Source: Cyclobacteriaceae bacterium | GTDB taxonomy: Bacteria; Bacteroidota; Bacteroidia; Cytophagales; Cyclobacteriaceae | NCBI GenBank assembly: GCA_016787605.1 | Contig: JAEUUE010000075.1 | Span: 62,001-126,000, forward strand | Length of the DNA: 64,000 nt | Direction of reading: 5' to 3' | Part shown: piece after piece, positions 27,379-35,965 of the stretch | Layout: every line of letters starts with the position of its first letter | How positions within the stretch are numbered: position 1 is the stretch's first letter | Made by a program: the position numbers and the translations under genes | The notes under the pieces: generated by a model | What the model saw: the letters and a program-made list of their open reading frames with translations, nothing else | What the model was told of the DNA's origin: nothing | The model's database searches: none

Positions 27379-28896
27379 ATGCAGATCATCAACTCCATTC
27401 TGACCTGGGTCATGAAGAAGCGCATCCATCAGATGGAGCTTTTCATGAAGTATCCCGATGATGTCCAGCAAGAACTGCTGCAACGGCTTTTGGTGACCGC
27501 CCGGCCGACGGAATTCGGACGCAGATATGGTTTCGATGAAATCGTCAATTATGATGATTTCGCCCGGCAGGTGCCTATCCACACCTACGAGCGCATCTTC
27601 CCGTACATCGAACGGATGATGAAGGGAGAGCAGAATATTTTATGGCCGACCGAGATCAAGTGGTTTTCCCGTTCATCGGGGACCACCAATGCGAGGAGCA
27701 AATTCATCCCGATTTCAACGGAGTCGCTGGAAGAATGTCACTTTAAGGCGGGCAAAGACCTGTATTGCATTTACGTCAACAACAATCCGGAGACACGTAT
27801 CTTTTCCGGCCGGGGACTGGCCCTTGGGGGTAGTCACCAAATCAATGAGCTGGATCCCTCCGCATCATCCTACTACGGTGATGTGTCGGCCGTGTTGATG
27901 CAGAATCTCCCTATTTGGGCGCAACTTATCCGCACGCCCAGCCTGGAAGTGGCGCTGATGAGTAACTGGGAAGAGAAGATCGAGCGTCTCGCCCGTGAAA
28001 CGGTGCACGTAGACGTCACGCACCTGGCCGGCGTCCCCACCTGGACCGTGCTCCTGCTTCAGCGCGTGATGGAGATGGAGAAGAAGAGTATTCCCGAAAT
28101 CTGGCCCAACCTGGAGGTGTTCTTCCACGGGGCCGTGGCCTTTTCACCTTACCGCGCCTTGTTCAAGTCCCTGATTCCTTCGGACAAGATGCAATACTGG
28201 GAGACCTACAATGCCAGTGAAGGATTTTTTGGGATCCAGGATCGTCGCAATTCCGAGGAGATGTTGCTGATGCTGGATTATGGGATATTCTATGAATTCA
28301 TCCCGGTCGACGAACTGGAGAACGAGAATCCAGCCGCCATTCCGCTGAGTGAAGTGGTGGTGGGTAAGAATTATGCCATGGTCATCACGACCAATGCCGG
28401 CCTCTGGAGGTATAATATCGGGGACACGGTGAAATTTACCAGCAAGTCTCCCTACCGGATCAAAATCTCAGGACGGACCAAGCACTTCATCAATGCTTTT
28501 GGTGAGGAGGTCATTATTGAGAATGCGGAGGCAGCCATTACCCGTGCATGCGAGGTCACCGGAGGCGTCATCAATAATTTCACGGCAGCGCCTATTTACC
28601 TCGAACAAAACAAACGGGGCGGCCACGAATGGGTCATTGAGTTTCATACCCCTCCCCGCAGCCTGGATGAATTCAACCTGGTGCTGGACGATTCGCTTCG
28701 CAAGATCAATTCGGACTATGATGCCAAGCGTGCCCACGACCTGGCCCTGGTGGCACCCAAAATCCATAGTGTTCCCGAAGGGACCTTTTATGATTGGATG
28801 AAGAGGCGCGGAAAGTTAGGGGGCCAGAATAAAGTGCCGCGCCTGAGCAATTCAAGAGAATTTGTAGAGGACATCCTGGCCTCCCTGCCACGCTAG
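27379..28896 (+). CDS. GH3-type acyl-adenylating enzyme
   Basis: A 505-residue protein of the GH3 auxin-responsive promoter family (ANL superfamily), which in plants conjugates amino acids to jasmonate or auxin. The start at 27379 (MQIINSILTWVMKKRIHQMELFM) fits the promoter. The ATP P-loop is SSGTTNARSKFIPIS near residue 100, and the adenylation core contains LWRYNIGDTVKF and GRTKHFINAFGEEV. The Bacteroidota homologues have no known substrate; an acyl-amino-acid or secondary-metabolite role is only a guess. No biosynthetic cluster adjoins it; the convergent thioredoxin-like gene is 13 bases downstream. Confidence 0.92.
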   Translation: MQIINSILTWVMKKRIHQMELFMKYPDDVQQELLQRLLVTARPTEFGRRYGFDEIVNYDDFARQVPIHTYERIFPYIERMMKGEQNILWPTEIKWFSRSSGTTNARSKFIPISTESLEECHFKAGKDLYCIYVNNNPETRIFSGRGLALGGSHQINELDPSASSYYGDVSAVLMQNLPIWAQLIRTPSLEVALMSNWEEKIERLARETVHVDVTHLAGVPTWTVLLLQRVMEMEKKSIPEIWPNLEVFFHGAVAFSPYRALFKSLIPSDKMQYWETYNASEGFFGIQDRRNSEEMLLMLDYGIFYEFIPVDELENENPAAIPLSEVVVGKNYAMVITTNAGLWRYNIGDTVKFTSKSPYRIKISGRTKHFINAFGEEVIIENAEAAITRACEVTGGVINNFTAAPIYLEQNKRGGHEWVIEFHTPPRSLDEFNLVLDDSLRKINSDYDAKRAHDLALVAPKIHSVPEGTFYDWMKRRGKLGGQNKVPRLSNSREFVEDILASLPR

Positions 28897-28909
28897 GATC
28901 GAACGGAAA

Positions 28910-29518
28910 TCAGGCATTTTTCCATTTGATGGTACATCCAATCGCTTTGGTGCGCGTGGAGGTAATCGGCTTGCCTTGCAAGAGCCCGTCAATCGCTTCT
29001 TCCACATATTTGCGCTTGGTGGCTGATTCATCTTTGGCGCTGTCATCGATGGCACCGATGTAAACCACTTTGAATTCCCTGTTGATCCGCTGGACGATGA
29101 AAACATGCGGGGTATTGGTGGCACCAAAGGCGCGGGAAACTTCCTGGCTTTCATCCACGAGGTAGGGGAAAGTATATCCCTTTTGTTTGGCCTGTTGGAC
29201 CATTCGCTCAAAAGAATCACCAGGAGATTGTGTCGGGTCGTTGGGATTGATGGTTACCACCGGGAATCCCTGCGCAGCATATTTGGCATGAAGGGCAATA
29301 ATCCGTGAGTTGTAGGCCTTGGAATAGGGGCAGGTATTGCAGTCAAAGATGACGATAACCCCCTTGGCGTCCTTGTAGTCGGAGAGTGCGATCATCTTTC
29401 CGTCTACATTCTTTAACCGGAAATCCGCCACGGTATCCCCGATTTCGTAACCATTCTTGATGGGTGCAGCGGCAACGAGAACGATGAGGCAGGCACAAAA
29501 AGTGAATAGAGCTTTCAT
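28910..29518 (-). CDS. Exported thioredoxin-fold (AhpC/TSA-like redoxin) protein
   Basis: A 202-residue exported protein (signal MKALFTFCACLIVLVAAAPIK). VADFRLKNVDGKMIALSDYKDAKG is an AhpC/TSA-redoxin start, and C60/C63 in DCNTCPYSKAY form a CxxC pair at the redox site. ATNTPHVFIV is the cis-Pro loop. The family is commonly labelled thioredoxin family protein or alkyl hydroperoxide reductase-like. It is read 17 bases after the TlpA-type gene, so the two are probably co-transcribed and work on thiols in the periplasm. Confidence 0.88.
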   Translation of the reverse strand: MKALFTFCACLIVLVAAAPIKNGYEIGDTVADFRLKNVDGKMIALSDYKDAKGVIVIFDCNTCPYSKAYNSRIIALHAKYAAQGFPVVTINPNDPTQSPGDSFERMVQQAKQKGYTFPYLVDESQEVSRAFGATNTPHVFIVQRINREFKVVYIGAIDDSAKDESATKRKYVEEAIDGLLQGKPITSTRTKAIGCTIKWKNA

Positions 29519-29535
29519 AGGTTCGACACGTTTAT

Positions 29536-30063
29536 CTACTGAATTTCTGCGATCAATTTTTCAAGCTCTCCTTCCTGGAGAGCACGTTCGACAAATTTAC
29601 GCTTGCCGTTGCGATTGTTGACAATCAGCGTAGCCGGAATGGCACCGGACCATGTTTTGTCCACCTTCTCGATCCATTCGTTGGGATTCCGTTCGTCGAG
29701 AATAAGGACTTCGGCCTTCAATTTCTTGCGCGTAGCGAAGCTCCTGACTTTCTCCGGGTTGGGATCCAGGTCCAAGTCCACGCTGACGAGGCGGACCCGG
29801 ACGTCTTTGCGTTCGGCGTGCAGTTTTTCGAACAGGGGAAGTTCCTTGATGCAAGGGCCGCACCATGTCGCCCAGAAGTTGATGACCTGGATACGATCCT
29901 TTTCGTCCTGGATGCTCTCCTGGAGTTGAGACAAGCGAATCAGGTCGGCAGATTGACCAAATCCCGGTGTACACGACAGCCAAACCAGGAAAAGGACAAT
30001 CCGGACTGCCAGTTTACCAGGGCTTTGTTCAATTGGGCGAGGGGAGCGAAAGAGACGAGTCAT
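29536..30063 (-). CDS. TlpA-family periplasmic thiol-disulfide oxidoreductase
   Basis: A 175-residue thioredoxin-like protein with an N-terminal membrane segment (about 18-35, AVRIVLFLVWLSC). The catalytic motif is FWATWCGPC, with C68 and C71, and the cis-Pro loop lies in SGAIPATLIVNN. TlpA/ResA-type proteins reduce periplasmic disulfides. It is upstream of another thioredoxin-fold gene in a probable two-gene operon. Confidence 0.9.
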   Translation of the reverse strand: MTRLFRSPRPIEQSPGKLAVRIVLFLVWLSCTPGFGQSADLIRLSQLQESIQDEKDRIQVINFWATWCGPCIKELPLFEKLHAERKDVRVRLVSVDLDLDPNPEKVRSFATRKKLKAEVLILDERNPNEWIEKVDKTWSGAIPATLIVNNRNGKRKFVERALQEGELEKLIAEIQ

Positions 30064-30264
30064 GAGGCGTCAAATGTGTTAAGATTCAGCCACTTATGGA
30101 ACTACTCAAATTGGGTGATAAAGTAGTCCACAAAATGAGCGTTTTATCCACATGACGTCTTTGTTAAGCGTTAAACACTTGATAATCTGATCATTACAGA
30201 CCATTCAGTAAATCAGTTGTTTGTGGATATCTCCCAAGGATCAGAAGGAAAGGGTGTTTTTTCT

Positions 30265-30297
30265 AATGCCTTAGTAGTCAATCAGCTACAAGGCATT
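30265..30297 (+). other. Hairpin, possible terminator-like structure
   Basis: AATGCCTT (30265-30272) pairs with AAGGCATT (30290-30297), and after a one-base bulge GTAG (30274-30277) pairs with CTAC (30286-30289), leaving an 8-base loop. TTT follows on the plus strand, so it resembles a weak rightward terminator, yet no rightward gene precedes it. It may end a small RNA or be part of a larger structured locus. Confidence 0.4.
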
Positions 30298-30300
30298 TTT

Positions 30301-30318
30301 AGGGCCAGATTTGGCCTT
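30301..30318. repeat. Second hairpin in the gene-free stretch
   Basis: AGGGCCA (30301-30307) and TGGCCTT (30312-30318) pair over 7 bp (one G-T) around GATT. It follows the previous hairpin by only 3 bases, giving two tandem stem-loops. Confidence 0.35.
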
Positions 30319-30354
30319 GAGGACGGTCAGGATAAAGAAAATGGTGCCTGGAGG

Positions 30355-30606
30355 TTATTCAAATGCCAGTTTCTGAATGGCATCGGGAAACACGGCAGGT
30401 TGAGCCTCAGGCTTAGGCTGGATTCGTGCCTGCCAGGCGGTGTAGTCATTGTACAGGATGCAATCGTTCATCAGGGATTGATCCCTGACAATCTTGATGA
30501 TTTTGTGCCGTTCAAATGATTCCCACACCCGCTGTTGCTGCTCCTTCGGCAACGAAGAAATTCGGACAAATTCAATTCCTTTATAGCGCTCAATGTTCAA
30601 CCCCAT
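30355..30606 (-). CDS. Small conserved-looking hypothetical protein
   Basis: An 83-residue soluble protein, starting MGLNIERYKGIEFVRISSLP. It has no signal peptide or membrane segment. The first part (IERYKGIEFVRISSLPKEQQQRVWESF) has the mixed beta-alpha pattern of a real protein, and I recall similar short Cytophagales proteins starting with IERYKGxEFVRIS, but no function is known. It stands alone between the gene-free stretch and the rightward aminotransferase gene. I prefer this frame over the opposite-strand frame because its composition is ordinary, without long runs of Arg, Gly or Pro. Confidence 0.6.
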   Translation of the reverse strand: MGLNIERYKGIEFVRISSLPKEQQQRVWESFERHKIIKIVRDQSLMNDCILYNDYTAWQARIQPKPEAQPAVFPDAIQKLAFE

Positions 30607-30731
30607 AGGTCAGCCGGATTTGTAATCTATATTGCCTATCCCTTCCCGAAAGTAACCCTTGGTGAGGTTCACGATACCTGTGATACCCTAAATAAGGTTG
30701 ATTTTTGAGGAGAAATCCATTTTAGTCGACC

Positions 30732-31883
30732 ATGAAGAGTCAGCGCGCAAAGTTTTCCCTTCCCAAAAGCAGCGTCTATTTGAACTGCGCCTACATGTCT
30801 CCGCTCATGAAACGGGTAGAGAAGGCAGGGCTGAAGGGTATGAGGCAAAAGAGAAATCCGGTGAACGTCACTCATGAGGATTTCTTTCGGGACACGAACG
30901 ATCTGAGGCGTGAATTTGCCCGGTTGATAAACGTGAAGGATCACCAGCGTGTCGTGGTCATTCCGTCCGCATCCTATGGCCTTTCTACTGCGGCACAGAA
31001 CATCACCTTAAGCAAAGGAGATACCGTGGTTCTGATTCACGAGCAGTTTCCAAGTAATGTCTATCCCTGGCGGCGACTCACCGCTGAGTCGGGAGCGACG
31101 CTGAAGATGGTGGAGCCCCCGGATACCTTAGAGAACAGAGGGAAGACTTGGAATGAACGGTTACTCGATGCGATTCGCCCAGGAACCCGTGTCGTGGCAT
31201 TAGGGAATGTGCATTGGGCGGACGGAACCCGGTTTGATCTGGTAGAAGTTGGGAAAAGAGCACGCGAGGTTGGCGCGAAGCTGATCATCGATGGCACACA
31301 GTCGATCGGGGCGCTGCCCTTCGACGCCAAAGCGATCCAGCCTGACGCGGTCATTTGCGCCGGATACAAATGGCTGATGGGACCGTACTCAATAGGCTTG
31401 GCCTATTACGGAGAGGCTTTTGACCATGGAGTTCCCCTGGAAGAAAACTGGATCAACCGGCTAGGCAGCGAAGACTTTGCCGGGCTTGTGAAATACAGGG
31501 ACGAGTATCAGCCAGGGGCGTTGAGGTTCGAGGTAGGAGAGCACAGTAATTTCATTTTGGTGCCCATGATGCTGGAGGCGTTGCGGCAGGTCAATGAGTG
31601 GGACCCTAAACATATTCAGGGGTATTGCCATTCAGTAACCCGGGAGGGAATACCCATTCTTCGAAGGTACGGCTATTGGATTGAAGAAGAGTCATGGAGG
31701 GGCCAGCACTTGTTTGGCATCCGGTTTCCCAAGGGCGCAGATCCGGTAAAGATCAGGGATCGTGTAAAGCAAAAGGCAATTTCCGTCTCCTTCCGTGGGG
31801 ACTTCATGCGGGTGTCCCCTCATGTGTATAATTCCCCGGCTGAATTTATGAAGCTGGTGAAGGTGCTTATCGCAACGCCATAA
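30732..31883 (+). CDS. Class V aminotransferase-fold PLP enzyme
   Basis: A 383-residue protein of the cysteine desulfurase/isopenicillin N epimerase-like class V group. The PLP Schiff-base lysine is K213 in AGYKWLMGP, and IIDGTQSIGALPFD gives the Asp and Gln-Ser that hold the cofactor. The start MKSQRAKFSLPKSSVYLNCAYMSP is typical of PLP-dependent enzymes that open with an asparagine-containing turn (YLNxAxxxP). No Cys-persulfide loop is evident, so desulfurase activity is doubtful. Substrate not determinable. The last 17 bases overlap the convergent DinB-like gene. Confidence 0.88.
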   Translation: MKSQRAKFSLPKSSVYLNCAYMSPLMKRVEKAGLKGMRQKRNPVNVTHEDFFRDTNDLRREFARLINVKDHQRVVVIPSASYGLSTAAQNITLSKGDTVVLIHEQFPSNVYPWRRLTAESGATLKMVEPPDTLENRGKTWNERLLDAIRPGTRVVALGNVHWADGTRFDLVEVGKRAREVGAKLIIDGTQSIGALPFDAKAIQPDAVICAGYKWLMGPYSIGLAYYGEAFDHGVPLEENWINRLGSEDFAGLVKYRDEYQPGALRFEVGEHSNFILVPMMLEALRQVNEWDPKHIQGYCHSVTREGIPILRRYGYWIEEESWRGQHLFGIRFPKGADPVKIRDRVKQKAISVSFRGDFMRVSPHVYNSPAEFMKLVKVLIATP

Positions 31884-32691
31884 CCGGCAACATTTCCATG
31901 GCGGGCCGGGCTAGTTCCTGATTGCCCGTGATAACCACATGTTGCTGGATGTCATCCGGACTCACGGCCTTGGTAAAAAGTTTCCAGGCGAGGGTTCCGG
32001 GAATCGTGAGTTGAGTATCGCTCCTCGAAGGCTGCTCGTCGGAAAACCGCCAGTCATTCTCGGTTTTCACGATGGTCCATCTCCCACCCGCATTGCCATC
32101 GATGAGTACGGTTACGGCGATCCCTGCCGGGGAGGCAACTTTCTGATAAGCGTGCGGCAAGGCCATCATGAAAGTCTGCAACACCGGATGATAAAATTCC
32201 CGGGTGAGAATTTCAGGGGTGTACATGGCTTCCCTGATCTGCTGCTGATGATGCCACTTTTCGGTGTACTCACGGGCGATGTGAAACGCGTTGGTGGAAA
32301 CAGAATCGCCAGCCCAGGCCACGCTGTAAATGGCGGAGGCCACAGGATTAAGTTTTTCCAAACACTGGACGTAGGGTTCGTGAGTCATCTCCAGCCATTG
32401 GATCAGCAGGGCGGGGCTCAGCCTTTGGGTGGCCTTGATCCAGTCCGCATTGAGACGATTGAGGTAATCGACCAGTTCACGATAATCTTTTATGGTGGCG
32501 GGAGGCAGTGGCCACTGATCACGGTACAGCGAGATGGTCCTCAGGTTTCCATCCAGCAAGTGACTGGCCACATCCTTGATGGTCCAACGGCTCGCGACGG
32601 TCGGTCTACTCCAATCAGCGGGAGGCAGCGAACGAAGCATCTCCAGAAGCTTGCGGTTCAGCGGACGAAAGAGATGAATCGTTTGGATCAT
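31867..32691 (-). CDS. Maleylpyruvate-isomerase-N / DinB-like protein
   Basis: A 274-residue protein with a DinB-like four-helix bundle (maleylpyruvate isomerase N-terminal type), residues about 1-160, followed by an SCP2-like alpha/beta part (about 190-274, with ITVLIDGNAGGRWTIVKTENDWRF). I start at 32691 (MIQTIHLFRPLNRKLLEMLRSL). Metal-ligand candidates are the His in VASHLLDG and the two others in AREYTEKWHHQQQ. Such proteins are often thiol-dependent isomerases or S-transferases; the thiol partner is unknown. It shares a divergent gap of about 50 bases with the YciI-type gene. Confidence 0.84.
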   Translation of the reverse strand: MIQTIHLFRPLNRKLLEMLRSLPPADWSRPTVASRWTIKDVASHLLDGNLRTISLYRDQWPLPPATIKDYRELVDYLNRLNADWIKATQRLSPALLIQWLEMTHEPYVQCLEKLNPVASAIYSVAWAGDSVSTNAFHIAREYTEKWHHQQQIREAMYTPEILTREFYHPVLQTFMMALPHAYQKVASPAGIAVTVLIDGNAGGRWTIVKTENDWRFSDEQPSRSDTQLTIPGTLAWKLFTKAVSPDDIQQHVVITGNQELARPAMEMLPVMALR

Positions 32692-32741
32692 GACGTGAAG
32701 CTGGTCTAATTTAGTCTTTGCACCCAAATAATCCCAAGTTC

Positions 32742-33371
32742 ATGAAAGCACTCGGCACACTCATTCTGATTGCGTGTTTCTTTCAGGCATCCGCCCAGGA
32801 GTTTCACCTGGTTTTCTTGAACAAGAAGGAAGACAAGGCTGAACTGCCCGAGGAGCAGGTCAAGAAGCTGATGGAGGGTCACATGGCCAACATCAATCAG
32901 CTGGCCAAGGAAGGAAAATTGTGGGCCGCCGGACCTTTCGATGGCGGTGGTGGCATCTTCATCTTCAAGACCGCTTCTTTGGATGACGTGAAGAGTTGGA
33001 TTCTTACGGATCCGGCGGTGAAGGCTGAGCGCTGGAACGTCGAAATCTTTCCCTATGTGCCCCGCACAGGATCCGTTTGCGCGGTGGGGGAAAAGTTTGA
33101 AATGACCAATTACTTCTTCGTCCGGTATTTCGCCAAAGAGCCTGGCAAACGCCAGTCCGACCAGGATCACCGCGACTATCTTACTTCGTCGTTCGGCGAA
33201 AAAATGGTCGCTGAGGGGCAGCTGGGAGACGGTTCCGCAAGTATTCTTGTTTTGCGGGAAGAGCCTTCAGCGCTGACCCTGGACCAGGATCCTGCTGTAA
33301 AAAGCAGCATGCTGGCCTATACGGTGAAAAAGATTTTTATTGCGAGGGGCTCCTTTTGTGAGCCGAAGTAG
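32742..33371 (+). CDS. Exported protein with two YciI-like domains
   Basis: A 209-residue exported protein (signal MKALGTLILIACFFQASAQ). It contains two similar YciI-like ferredoxin-fold modules: the first about 20-110 (EFHLVFLNKKEDKAELPEEQ, HMANINQLAKEGKLWAAGPF, GIFIFKTASLDDVKSWILTDP), and the second about 115-205 (NYFFVRYFAKEP, HRDYLTSSFGEKMVAEGQLGD, PAVKSSMLAYTVKKIFIARG). YciI proteins are usually single, cytoplasmic and about 95 residues. The tandem, exported form is less usual. The -7-like box AGTCTTTG (32713-32720) is 21 bases upstream. Function unknown. Confidence 0.83.
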   Translation: MKALGTLILIACFFQASAQEFHLVFLNKKEDKAELPEEQVKKLMEGHMANINQLAKEGKLWAAGPFDGGGGIFIFKTASLDDVKSWILTDPAVKAERWNVEIFPYVPRTGSVCAVGEKFEMTNYFFVRYFAKEPGKRQSDQDHRDYLTSSFGEKMVAEGQLGDGSASILVLREEPSALTLDQDPAVKSSMLAYTVKKIFIARGSFCEPK

Positions 33372-34244
33372 TTACTCTTCAGCGACAACCACCGCGATCT
33401 TCTTTCCGTCGTTGCTCACCGCGAGACGTGTGATACCTTTTAGTTCGGAAATGGCCGGGCTGTTTACCTTGCGCCAGCCCTGCAGTTGACTTCCTGGTGT
33501 GTAGAAGAAGAGATTGGTCCCATCGCTCATCAGGATCTTTCCATCGGGCAGCCAGCAGAGATCGTCGCGGCCCGGTAAGGTTTGGGTGATCGTCGTGATT
33601 TGCATGGTATAGGTATCCAGCTTCTTGATGAGCCACTCCTTTTCCGAAACTTTGTGAACAAAGCTGATGGCGGTCTGGCCGGGAATCCGGTGAAGCGACC
33701 GGCCGATGTTCTCGGCGAGAATCGTGTCTTTCTTGGTGGGCAGACGAAGGTAATGCAGCGTATTGGGGGTGCCGAGCACGAATAGAGCGAGATGACTGTT
33801 GTCGGCCCATACGTGGTATCCAATGGTCAAATGATCGATGATCACATCAGCGGGGCCGCCATCAAGAGAATATTTGCCTAAGTCCTGCGCGTTGTTGTCA
33901 CGCTGGATGATGCACGACAAGTGACCCTTATCGGGAGTAACAGTCGGAGAATATTCCCGTTCCGGTGTCTCCGTTACCGCCGACGAAGTCATGAGCTTGT
34001 AGTCGTAAACCCGGATATCGGATCGGCCATCTTCATTGAAGGAAGAGTAGTAGATCTTGGTTTCCGTAGGATGGAAGTAGGGTTGGTTGTCATATCCCTT
34101 ATGATTGGTGATGTTCGTCGGATGGGTGAGGGATACGCTGTTCTTCCGGGAGGAGAGATCAAAGAGATAGATTTCGGCGGCTGGTTGGGCCGCGGTGGTC
34201 AAAGCCGTCAGCCAAAGAGCCATGCCCAGGAAAATCGTTTTCAT
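33372..34244 (-). CDS. Exported TolB-like (PD40/WD40-like beta-propeller) protein
   Basis: A 290-residue exported protein (signal MKTIFLGMALWLTALTTAAQ). PYFHPTETKIYYSSFNEDGRSDIRVYD is a PD40-type repeat, and REYSPTVTPDKGHLSCI a second, giving the TolB-propeller fold. The stop codon abuts the convergent YciI-type stop. Upstream on the same strand are a DinB protein (10-base gap) and a TPR protein (11-base gap), so the three form a likely operon: TPR, DinB, PD40. No catalytic motif is seen; binding of a ligand is inferred. Confidence 0.85.
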   Translation of the reverse strand: MKTIFLGMALWLTALTTAAQPAAEIYLFDLSSRKNSVSLTHPTNITNHKGYDNQPYFHPTETKIYYSSFNEDGRSDIRVYDYKLMTSSAVTETPEREYSPTVTPDKGHLSCIIQRDNNAQDLGKYSLDGGPADVIIDHLTIGYHVWADNSHLALFVLGTPNTLHYLRLPTKKDTILAENIGRSLHRIPGQTAISFVHKVSEKEWLIKKLDTYTMQITTITQTLPGRDDLCWLPDGKILMSDGTNLFFYTPGSQLQGWRKVNSPAISELKGITRLAVSNDGKKIAVVVAEE

Positions 34245-34254
34245 ACCATGTTGG

Positions 34255-34785
34255 TTAGGATTTCAAAAGAGCGCGTAATTGGGGCGCATGATGAATCAGG
34301 TGTTCGCGGAAGAAAATCAGGGCATGCCGGATATTCAGGTAGCCTACGGCCGGATGCCGGTAAATCTTGCGGTCGCTCTCTTGTTCGGGCAGGCTTTCCA
34401 GGAGCATTTTCAGATCTTCCCGTACAGCCTTCCAGGCAACTTCGATTTCAGCGAGAGACGTCATCCGGGTGGTATTTTCCACTACCCTCCTGGGAGCTTT
34501 GAATTTGAGCCCGGGCATACGCTGGCTGATGATCAGCAGACCCATCTTGAAGTCATCCCACCACCCGGTTCTTGGCAATTCGGACAGGCCTTGCACCTTT
34601 TTTTGGATGTAAGCGACCGAGAGCCGCTCAGCAGTTACCAGGTGGTTGAGAACTTCCGCCGCAGACCATTGGCCATCTCGGGGCCGTTGGTTGAGTTGTT
34701 CTTCTGACAGGGACCGGAATGAATTCAGGATCGCTTCACGGCGATCTTCAATCTGATTGAACAAGGTTTGTAACGTGGGATGCAT
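34255..34785 (-). CDS. DinB-family protein
   Basis: A 176-residue DinB/YfiT-like four-helix bundle starting at 34785 (MHPTLQTLFNQIEDRREAIL); the frame extends to 34806 inside the TPR gene. The likely metal ligands are the His in AAEVLNHLV (about 45), the His in VGYLNIRHAL and in REHLIHHAPQL. RPRDGQWSAAEVLNHL is a classic DinB_2 pattern. Function unknown (bacillithiol- or other thiol-dependent metalloenzyme in relatives). Central gene of the TPR-DinB-PD40 operon. Confidence 0.87.
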   Translation of the reverse strand: MHPTLQTLFNQIEDRREAILNSFRSLSEEQLNQRPRDGQWSAAEVLNHLVTAERLSVAYIQKKVQGLSELPRTGWWDDFKMGLLIISQRMPGLKFKAPRRVVENTTRMTSLAEIEVAWKAVREDLKMLLESLPEQESDRKIYRHPAVGYLNIRHALIFFREHLIHHAPQLRALLKS

Positions 34786-34796
34786 TGCAGGGTGGT

Positions 34797-35909
34797 TTAC
34801 TTGCAATGCTTCTTGATGGCGGCTTTTGCCTCGGGAGAACCCAATTCATCGGACTTGCGGAAATCCAGGCAAGCATCATAGTTGTTGTTGAGTTTCAGCT
34901 TGACTAAGCCGCGCTGGTAATAGGTTTCGGGATCCGTAGGATAGAGATCGATGGAAGATGTATAATCGGCGAGAGCGCCATTGAAATCCTCCTTCTCCGT
35001 CTTGCTCAGGGCACGATTGTCATAGTAAGCCGGGTTGGTTTCATCGAGCTCAATGGCCTTGGTGTAGTCAGCAATGGCACCATCGTAGTCCTGTTGCGTA
35101 TGTTTCAGCACACCGCGGAGGTTCAGGGTTTCGGGATCCTCGGCATTGAGTTCGATGGCTTTGTCATAGTCGGCCAGGGCACCCTTGAAATCTTCCTGGG
35201 CGGTCCGGGCAAGCGCGCGATTTTCATATTTCAGCGGATCTTTTGAATCCAGCTTGATGGCCTGGTCATAATCGGCGATGGCTTTGTCAAAATTAGTGGT
35301 CTGGTAGTAGGCTACACCTCGGTAGTTGTACAGGGCGGCGTCATTTTTGTCCAACTCAATAGCTTTTGAGTAATCATCAATGGCGCTCACAAATTCACCG
35401 AGTTCCGCCTTGACGAGTCCCCGGTTGAAATACTTATCTGCATCCGGGGGGCCTAATTCAAGTGCTTTGGAGAAGTCGAAGTAGGCGCCCTGCAGGTCTT
35501 CCAGGTTGTATTTGGCAAAACCCCGGTTGGTATAATAATCAGCCACATTGGGCTTCAGTCGTATCGCACGGTTAAGGTCGGCCAGGGCGCTTTCGTCATC
35601 GCCGAGTTTGATTTTTGCATCGCCGCGATGATTGTACGCTTCGGCATGGAGCGAATCCAGTTCCACCACCTGGGTAAGGTCCGTAATGGCACCATACAAG
35701 TCGCCCAGGTTGAGCCGGCATTGTCCGCGAAGCAGAAGGGCTTCTTTATTTCGGGGTGAGCTTTCGAGCACCTTGGTCAGGTCCTGCTTGGCGCCCGCAA
35801 AGTCTTTCGAGCCAAACTTCTTGCGCGCACCCTCGAGGGGATCTGCGGATTGGGCAACCAGGCAAAGGGACAGGAGAAGAAAAAAGGCAGTATGCAGCGA
35901 ACGGAGCAT
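34797..35909 (-). CDS. Exported TPR-repeat protein
   Basis: A 370-residue exported protein (signal MLRSLHTAFFLLLSLCLVAQ) made of about ten tetratricopeptide repeats from residue 25 to 350, e.g. AYNHRGDAKIKLGDDESALADLNRAI and YYTNRGFAKYNLEDLQGAYFDFSKAL. The consensus G8, Y11/F, A20 and P32 positions are mostly kept, and the repeats are nearly gap-free. TPR proteins of this kind act as scaffolds in periplasmic or envelope complexes. First gene of the TPR-DinB-PD40 run. Confidence 0.88.
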   Translation of the reverse strand: MLRSLHTAFFLLLSLCLVAQSADPLEGARKKFGSKDFAGAKQDLTKVLESSPRNKEALLLRGQCRLNLGDLYGAITDLTQVVELDSLHAEAYNHRGDAKIKLGDDESALADLNRAIRLKPNVADYYTNRGFAKYNLEDLQGAYFDFSKALELGPPDADKYFNRGLVKAELGEFVSAIDDYSKAIELDKNDAALYNYRGVAYYQTTNFDKAIADYDQAIKLDSKDPLKYENRALARTAQEDFKGALADYDKAIELNAEDPETLNLRGVLKHTQQDYDGAIADYTKAIELDETNPAYYDNRALSKTEKEDFNGALADYTSSIDLYPTDPETYYQRGLVKLKLNNNYDACLDFRKSDELGSPEAKAAIKKHCK

Positions 35910-35965
35910 GATATTGGATTCCCAAGCAATTTAGAAAGAATCCGCCGGATACGCGTCGGAGGGGA

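Larger units (their letters stand above)
30064..30354. other. AT-rich gene-free stretch with DnaA-box-like sites
   Basis: I see no credible gene in these 291 bases; a 100-residue rightward frame from 30217 is antisense to the small gene at 30355-30606 and lacks coding character. The stretch looks AT-richer than its neighbours. It contains TTATCCACA at 30144-30152, a perfect DnaA-box consensus, plus TGTGGATAT at 30222-30230, the inverse of ATATCCACA (one mismatch), and the weaker TAGTCCACA at 30125-30133. Two hairpins follow at 30265-30318. The region could be a replication origin or a regulatory region for the TlpA operon. Confidence 0.4.

Noticed and set aside
30217-30519. A 100-residue rightward frame in the gene-free stretch
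   Set aside because: It overlaps the plausible leftward 83-residue gene and its beginning covers the DnaA-box and hairpin region; no motif or signal peptide.
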